NCBI GenBank assembly: GCA_003131925.1
Contig: PKWC01000017.1
Location: forward strand, 7,216-17,636
Origin: Alphaproteobacteria bacterium
GTDB lineage: Bacteria; Pseudomonadota; Alphaproteobacteria; Micropepsales; Micropepsaceae
DNA: 10,421 nt
Reading direction: 5' to 3'
Shown here: in pieces, positions 6,766 through 10,421 of the stretch
How positions within the stretch are numbered: position 1 is the stretch's first letter
How the letters are laid out: each line of letters starts with the position of its first letter
Translations under genes and position numbers: made by a program
The notes under the pieces: generated by a model
The model's input: the letters and a program-made list of their open reading frames with translations, nothing else
What the model was told of the DNA's origin: nothing
Databases searched by the model: none

Positions 6766-6796
6766 AAAAAAAGGGGGAGCATCTCTGTTCCCCCCC
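6766..6796 (-). terminator. Rho-independent terminator of the second PEP-CTERM gene
   Basis: Read on the minus strand, a GGGGGA...TCCCCC stem (6 bp, 10-nt loop) ends in seven Ts (6772-6766). It lies 24 nt beyond the stop of the PEP-CTERM gene and before the PAP2 start, so those two genes are separate transcripts. Confidence 0.8.
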
Positions 6797-6819
6797 GAAT
6801 TCGTGAAAAATGCGATCGA

Positions 6820-7290
6820 CTACGCTTTGGATGCCCGCTTGCGCCGGCGAATTGCGCCTACCGCGACAACGAGCCCGGTGCCGAGCAGCGCGAGAGACGC
6901 AGGCTCAGGAGCGGCGGTCGCCGGGGTAACGCTGACGTCGTCGAGGGTCCAGTAGCCGGGGTCGTTCCGCTCGAGAAACGTCACAGTATCGAGACCGGTG
7001 GCCAGAACGTCGAAAGTATACTTGACGTACCCCGAAGCGGCCGAATCCGTCAGAGCGCTGCCTGCGATCTGCACCCCGTTCCAATCCGCCTCAAAATAGC
7101 TGGGCCTGCCTCGCGGGATAGCCGAGGGCGACGTCAAGCCATCCTTGGTTGACAGCCGCCGCCGTGGCAATCGATTGCGGTGCATAGGCGCGAATTTCGT
7201 TGCCTTGCTGACGTTCGACCCGGATAGGCGAGCAAAGCCGGAGAAAAGACTGCACTCGCCATGGCGACCGCGGAGCACATGGTAACCCAT
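6820..7290 (-). CDS. PEP-CTERM sorting-domain protein, N-terminal part probably disrupted
   Basis: The C-terminal 90 or so residues are convincing. FEADWNGVQIAGS, then YVKYTFDVLATGLDTVTFLE and WTLDDVSVTPA, is the second half of a beta-sandwich common in secreted PEP-CTERM proteins. It is followed by the sorting signal APEPASLALLG, a hydrophobic helix and RRRKRASKA. Upstream of about 7100 the frame reads as Arg/Pro-rich residues without a signal peptide or the usual NGGFE..GW start of such domains. Signal-peptide-like starts exist in other frames (MCSAVAMASAVFSPALLA from 7280; MTRLIYCASAQAFA from 7387). The gene has therefore probably suffered a frameshift or internal deletion; the ATG at 7290 is only the first in frame. 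A sigma-54 promoter (7485-7470) and a terminator (6796-6766) bracket it. It may be a pseudogene. Confidence 0.65.
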   Translation of the reverse strand: MGYHVLRGRHGECSLFSGFARLSGSNVSKATKFAPMHRNRLPRRRLSTKDGLTSPSAIPRGRPSYFEADWNGVQIAGSALTDSAASGYVKYTFDVLATGLDTVTFLERNDPGYWTLDDVSVTPATAAPEPASLALLGTGLVVAVGAIRRRKRASKA

Positions 7291-7469
7291 GATCAGGATG
7301 CTCCCACCTTGATCGCGGAGCGCAGGTTGAATGGGCGGTGTCGTCTGCGAAGGCTTGGGCTGATGCGCAGTAGATGAGTCGGGTCATGTGTGGTCGCCAT
7401 CGCTTGCCCGGAACCTCCGGATCAAGATGGGACGATCCGGGACCGTCGGGCTCTACGTCAATCCAAAGA

Positions 7470-7485
7470 TGCAAAGCTCACGCCA
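7470..7485 (-). promoter_or_regulatory. Second sigma-54 -24/-12 promoter, facing the second PEP-CTERM gene
   Basis: On the minus strand TGGCGTGAGCTTTGCA matches TGGCACG-N4-TTGCW with two mismatches and has exactly 10 nt between GG and GC. The predicted start point is near 7459. It sits just downstream of the hairpin that ends the preceding minus-strand ORF and points at the PEP-CTERM gene, as in the first locus. I saw no clear TGT-N11-ACA site upstream of it. Confidence 0.55.
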
Positions 7486-7493
7486 CGAAATAC

Positions 7494-7523
7494 GGAAAGC
7501 CCCGGATCGCTCCGAGGCTTTCC
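7494..7523 (-). terminator. Strong hairpin, probable terminator of the minus-strand ORF ending at 7544
   Basis: Arms 7494-7506 and 7511-7523 pair at 12 of 13 positions around a TCGC loop. It begins 21 nt after the stop of the minus-strand ORF. The T-run beyond it is poor (CCGTATTTCG), so it may be Rho-assisted or simply a stable 3' end. Confidence 0.5.
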
Positions 7524-7543
7524 AGGGCATGCAGTTCGGTCGT

Positions 7544-7756
7544 TCAGCACTGCACGATGAGGTGAAACTTGTAGTCGGCGGGCTGATGCACATTGTTCCC
7601 GAACGTCGAGACGTGAACGCTGTCCCCTGTTTTGGAGTGATTGGAGACCACGATCAAGCCGGGAATCGTCTGACGCGGAGCGGCAGGAAATGCTGACTGG
7701 ATCGTAGACGCGGGCGCTGTGCAGACAGGCGTCCGCGCCTTTCTGGTGCGGTGCTT
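7544..7756 (-). pseudogene. C-terminal remnant of an unidentified small beta-rich protein
   Basis: Following an in-frame TAG (7759-7757), the minus frame is open to a TGA at 7546-7544. The last 45 or so residues look like real protein: AFPAAPRQTIPGLIVVSNHS then KTGDSVHVSTFGNNVHQPAD and YKFHLIVQC. Alternating hydrophobic and polar residues suggest beta strands. There is no ATG or GTG in a sensible place before them, and the upstream end runs towards the tRNA. This is probably the surviving end of a truncated gene, or a gene with a sequencing error or an unusual start. I do not recognise the family. A hairpin follows. Confidence 0.4.
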
Positions 7757-7780
7757 CTATGGATATTGAAAACAAACCGC

Positions 7781-7855
7781 TGGTGCCGGAGGTGAGAATC
7801 GAACTCACGACCTACCCCTTACCAAGGGGTTGCGCTACCACTACGCTACTCCGGC
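7781..7855 (-). tRNA. tRNA-Thr (anticodon GGT)
   Basis: Read on the minus strand, acceptor GCCGGAG pairs with CTCCGGC over 7 bp. The anticodon arm is ACCCC-TTGGTAA-GGGGT with anticodon GGT, and the T arm is GTGAG-TTCGATT-CTCAC. The 3' end is A followed by an encoded CCA (7783-7781). GGT reads the Thr codons ACC and ACT. Confidence 0.95.
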
Positions 7856-7920
7856 AAACCGCAAAGCGCGCGTCGAGGTCACGCGATAAGGCGGAGGCGC
7901 TGCTATAGCTCAAGGGTTGG

Positions 7921-7926
7921 AGGAGG
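7921..7926 (+). promoter_or_regulatory. Shine-Dalgarno deciding a GTG start
   Basis: AGGAGG lies 6 nt before the GTG at 7933. This near-perfect RBS is the main reason to accept the small gene and its non-ATG start. Confidence 0.75.
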
Positions 7927-7932
7927 AAAAGA

Positions 7933-8130
7933 GTGGCCCGGACCCCGTTCGCGGCGCGACAAAAACGGCTGGCGGCCGCGCTGAGACTCAACCTGAAGCG
8001 GCGCAAGTCCGGGACTGGTTCCGCAAGCAAGGCGCAGCGTTGCGCTTCACCGGCGAAGGCGGAGCGGGCGGGCTCTCAAGACGACGACACAAAACCGACG
8101 GGCGATCCGCCATCCAAAGCGCCTGTTTGA
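7933..8130 (+). CDS. Small basic protein of unknown function upstream of murA
   Basis: 65 residues from a GTG with an excellent AGGAGG 6 nt upstream. The N-terminal half is a basic helix (ARQKRLAAALRLNLKRRKSG, 8-27); the rest is Lys/Ser/Ala/Pro-rich and probably disordered, ending in acidic and Pro-rich residues. Short proteins with an LR.NLKRRK core are common in alphaproteobacterial genomes, some close to murA (from memory). No function is known to me. It is divergent from the tRNA-Thr gene and 119 nt ahead of murA on the same strand, so the two may share a transcript. Confidence 0.68.
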   Translation: MARTPFAARQKRLAAALRLNLKRRKSGTGSASKAQRCASPAKAERAGSQDDDTKPTGDPPSKAPV

Positions 8131-8249
8131 CCGGGATGCCCGGCAGCCGCTTGATTCCCGGGCGAAGGCCGCTATCTGAACGCAATCCCGCGCGCTAAAA
8201 GGCTCGGCTGGCCCGCGCCTATTTTCCGGGCCTTGTCCCGAGAGGGGTC

Positions 8250-9524
8250 ATGGATCGAATCCGAATTCACGGCGGCGCCAGGCTGAACGGCGAAATCGCC
8301 ATCAGCGGCGCCAAGAACGCTGCGCTTCCCCTCATGGCGGCGTGCCTGTTGAGCGACGAGCCGCTCGTGCTCCGCAACGTCCCCCGCCTTGCCGACATCG
8401 ATCTGATGGAGAAGCTGCTCCAGAGCTTCGGAGTCGCCGTTCATCACCGCAGCGGAGCTGTCGCGCTGTCGGCCGATGCCATCCGCAACACCACTGCCGT
8501 CTATGATCTGGTGCGCCAGATGCGCGCGAGCTTTCTCGTCCTCGGGCCGCTCGTCGCCCGGCGGGGCGAAGCCAGGGTTTCGCTTCCCGGCGGTTGCGCG
8601 ATCGGCGCGCGGCCCGTCGATCTTCACCTGCGCGCGCTGCTTGCGCTTGGCGTGATGATCGAGCTGCGCGAGGGCTATGTCGTGGCAGGCGCCCCCGTCG
8701 GGCTCCGAGGCGCGCGCATCGAGTTTCCAGCCGTCTCGGTGGGCGCCACCGAGCACGCGCTGATGGCGGCCGTCCTCGCCAAGGGCGAAACGCTGCTCGT
8801 CAATGCCGCGCGCGAACCTGAAATCGAGGACCTCGGACGCTGCCTTCAGGCCATGGGCGCGCGCATCTCCGGACTGGGAGGCCCCTGCATCACGATCGAA
8901 GGCGTCGACGAATTGCACGGCGCCGAGCACCGCGTGTTGCCCGACCGCATCGAGACCGGCACGTTTCTCGTCGCCGGAGCGATCACCGGAGGAGACCTTC
9001 TCCTCACGGACTGCGAGCCCCACCACTTGGTTGCAGTTTTGAACAAGCTGAAAGAATGCGGCGTGGAAATCAAGTGCGAAGGAAACGGAACGCTGCGAGT
9101 GCGTGCCGCAAAAAAACTTGTCGCAGCTGACGTCACCACTGAGGAATACCCCGGATTCGCTACCGACATGCAAGCTCAGTTCATGGCGCTGGCCACGCAA
9201 GCGACCGGCGTCTCGCACGTTCGCGAGACAATCTTCGAGAACCGCTACATGCACGCAAGTGAGATTATGCGCATGGGAGCGAACATTGCCGTGGAAGGCA
9301 ATCTCGCTGTCATCACCGGTCCCACGCCGCTCAGCGGCGCGCCGGTAACAGCGTCTGACCTGCGCGCGAGCGCTTCGCTAGTGCTCGCAGGGTTGGTGGC
9401 GGACAATACGACCTGGATTGACCGCGTCTATCACATCGACCGCGGCTACGAGCGCATCGATGAGCGCCTGCGGATGCTCGGGGCCCACATCGAGCGCGTT
9501 GAGGACACCGCGGCCCAGGCCTAG
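8250..9524 (+). CDS. murA: UDP-N-acetylglucosamine 1-carboxyvinyltransferase
   Basis: 424 residues, ATG start with GAGAGG just upstream; full length for the family. MurA transfers enolpyruvate from PEP to UDP-GlcNAc, the first committed step of peptidoglycan synthesis, in the cytoplasm. Visible landmarks are ISGAKNAALPL (18-28) with the substrate-binding Lys22-Asn23, and the active-site loop LPGGCAIGARPVDLHL (112-127). C116 in that loop is the residue alkylated by fosfomycin, so the enzyme should be of the sensitive type. FATDMQAQ (303-310) carries the catalytic D306, and TIFENRYMH and DRVYHIDRGYERI lie near the end. Base composition falls in the last third (about 60% G+C over 9061-9420 by hand count) compared with an example line at 8641-8700 (68%). 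The next gene starts 48 nt downstream. Confidence 0.98.
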   Translation: MDRIRIHGGARLNGEIAISGAKNAALPLMAACLLSDEPLVLRNVPRLADIDLMEKLLQSFGVAVHHRSGAVALSADAIRNTTAVYDLVRQMRASFLVLGPLVARRGEARVSLPGGCAIGARPVDLHLRALLALGVMIELREGYVVAGAPVGLRGARIEFPAVSVGATEHALMAAVLAKGETLLVNAAREPEIEDLGRCLQAMGARISGLGGPCITIEGVDELHGAEHRVLPDRIETGTFLVAGAITGGDLLLTDCEPHHLVAVLNKLKECGVEIKCEGNGTLRVRAAKKLVAADVTTEEYPGFATDMQAQFMALATQATGVSHVRETIFENRYMHASEIMRMGANIAVEGNLAVITGPTPLSGAPVTASDLRASASLVLAGLVADNTTWIDRVYHIDRGYERIDERLRMLGAHIERVEDTAAQA

Positions 9525-9572
9525 TCCCGCCGCCCTCTCCGCCTATCCAAGATTCCGACACACTCTGACCCC

Positions 9573-10421
9573 ATGGTCGACCGGACGCCCAGCGGAACAC
9601 GTGACGTGCTGCCCGACGAGATGCGCGAGCTGCGCGCGCTCACCGAGCGCGTGCGCGCGGTTTTCGAGCACGCCGGCTACGGGGAGGTCTACACGCCCAC
9701 GCTCGAGTACGAGCGCACGTTCGAGCGCCCCGGCGCGCGCGTGGGCTCGCCTTACCGGCTGTTCGACGAGCACGGCAACGTGCTCGTGCTGCGCTCGGAC
9801 ATGACCGTGCCGATCGCGCGTGTCGTTGCGACGCGCTACCCGACATCGGAGCCGCCGCTGCGCTTCTGCTACTTCGCCCACTCCTATCGCGGCGTCCGTC
9901 CCCAGCGCGGTCAGCCGCGCGAGTTCCTCCAGGCCGGCGTCGAGCTGATCGGCGCCGGCGCGCCGCGTGGCACCGCCGAGGCGGTGACGGTGCTCTGCCG
10001 GGCACTCGATGCCGTCGGCCTCGCGCGCTACCGACTCGGGCTTGGGGACGCGAGCCTCTATCCGGCGCTGCTCGACTCGCTGGGCGTCGTGGCGGCCGAC
10101 CGTGCGCGCCTGCTCGATGAGCTCGCGCGCGGCGATTTCGTCGGGCTCGAGCGCGGCCTGCGAGATCTCGCGATCGACGACGAGTCGATCAGACTGCTGC
10201 TCGCGGTGCCTCAGATGCGTGGCGGCGCGGACGTGCTTCACGGTCCCGCCGGGCCGGTCGCCGACGCGGTCGCGGGTCTCCGGGCCGTCCACCAGCTGCT
10301 CGAGGCGGACGTCGCGGAACGCGTGATCTTCGATCTCGGCCTCTCCCGCGCACCCGGCTATTACACCGGCGCCGTGTTCGAGGTCTACGACCCCGCGCTC
10401 GGCGCGCCGATCGGCGGCTGC
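9573..10421 (+). CDS. hisZ: ATP phosphoribosyltransferase regulatory subunit, 3' end cut by window
   Basis: 283 residues are visible from ATG 9573 to the right edge without a stop. HisZ is a catalytically inactive histidyl-tRNA-synthetase relative that pairs with the short form of HisG to make and regulate the first enzyme of histidine synthesis. Conserved parts are PSGTRDVLPDE (6-16), YRLFDEHGNVLVLRSDMT (61-78) with PIARVVATRY, PLRFCYFAHSYR (95-106), REFLQAGVELIG (116-127) and APGYYTGAVFEVYD near the end. HisS would have RGLDYYTG where this has APGYYTG, which argues for HisZ. No strong Shine-Dalgarno is seen. murA-his gene linkage is common in bacteria, but this HisZ resembles actinobacterial forms, and G+C here is about 72% (9601-9960, hand count). 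Confidence 0.88.
   Translation, partial: MVDRTPSGTRDVLPDEMRELRALTERVRAVFEHAGYGEVYTPTLEYERTFERPGARVGSPYRLFDEHGNVLVLRSDMTVPIARVVATRYPTSEPPLRFCYFAHSYRGVRPQRGQPREFLQAGVELIGAGAPRGTAEAVTVLCRALDAVGLARYRLGLGDASLYPALLDSLGVVAADRARLLDELARGDFVGLERGLRDLAIDDESIRLLLAVPQMRGGADVLHGPAGPVADAVAGLRAVHQLLEADVAERVIFDLGLSRAPGYYTGAVFEVYDPALGAPIGGC

Noticed and set aside
7781..7855. tRNA-Thr as an attachment site for an integrated element
   Set aside because: No integrase gene and no repeat of the tRNA 3' end were seen elsewhere in the window.
8172..9254. 360-codon minus-strand ORF across murA
   Set aside because: It is antisense to an unmistakable murA; its low-complexity, His/Asp-rich sequence is a GC-rich shadow.
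9543..10292. 249-codon minus-strand ORF across hisZ
   Set aside because: It is the antisense shadow of the conserved HisZ frame, Arg/Glu/Ala-rich with no motif.
9573..10421. Histidyl-tRNA synthetase (hisS)
   Set aside because: The HisS signature RGLDYYTG is replaced by APGYYTG, and the spacing and motifs fit HisZ better.

Overview
This window looks like a GC-rich proteobacterial genome from an organism that uses the PEP-CTERM/exosortase surface-protein sorting system. Three PEP-CTERM sorting tails are visible: two on genes and one on a remnant. Two good sigma-54 (-24/-12) promoter matches lie in front of the two PEP-CTERM genes. The housekeeping genes at the right end (tRNA-Thr, murA, hisZ) do not settle the class. 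The small basic gene before murA resembles ones I associate with Alphaproteobacteria, whereas the HisZ is of a type I associate with Actinobacteria (Thermoleophilia).

Layout. (1) Positions 1-4322, minus strand: part of a surface-polysaccharide cluster. In transcription order it holds a sulfotransferase, a GT-B glycosyltransferase 8 nt behind it, a 268-nt gap, an ATP-grasp ligase, and a toroid-fold (terpene cyclase/glycosidase-like) protein. The last start codon overlaps the ATP-grasp stop as ATGA; that gene runs off the left edge. (2) Positions about 4400-4980, plus strand: a graveyard of three decayed gene pieces. These are a PEP-CTERM tail, the N-terminus of an IS1380-type transposase, and the C-terminal piece of another protein carrying a 21-nt tandem duplication. 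(3) Positions 5033-6003: a complete PEP-CTERM gene with a candidate activator site, a sigma-54 promoter, a good RBS and a textbook terminator. Its protein carries Cys and Gln motifs reminiscent of thioester-forming adhesin domains. (4) Positions 6035-7546, minus strand: a PAP2-like membrane protein with an abnormal active site, a second PEP-CTERM gene whose N-terminal half looks broken, its terminator and sigma-54 promoter, and the tail of a further small ORF. (5) Positions 7781-10421: tRNA-Thr(GGT) on the minus strand, then a small GTG-start gene, murA and a truncated hisZ on the plus strand.

How it may fit together (inference). The left cluster would build or decorate, possibly by sulfation, an extracellular glycan. 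PEP-CTERM proteins are usually found in genomes that make such glycans, and are exported, anchored and processed by an exosortase, which is not in this window. The two sigma-54 promoters suggest co-regulation of the PEP-CTERM genes, as known for PrsK/PrsR-type systems. The right end is unrelated housekeeping sequence, with a jump in base composition at the murA/hisZ junction.
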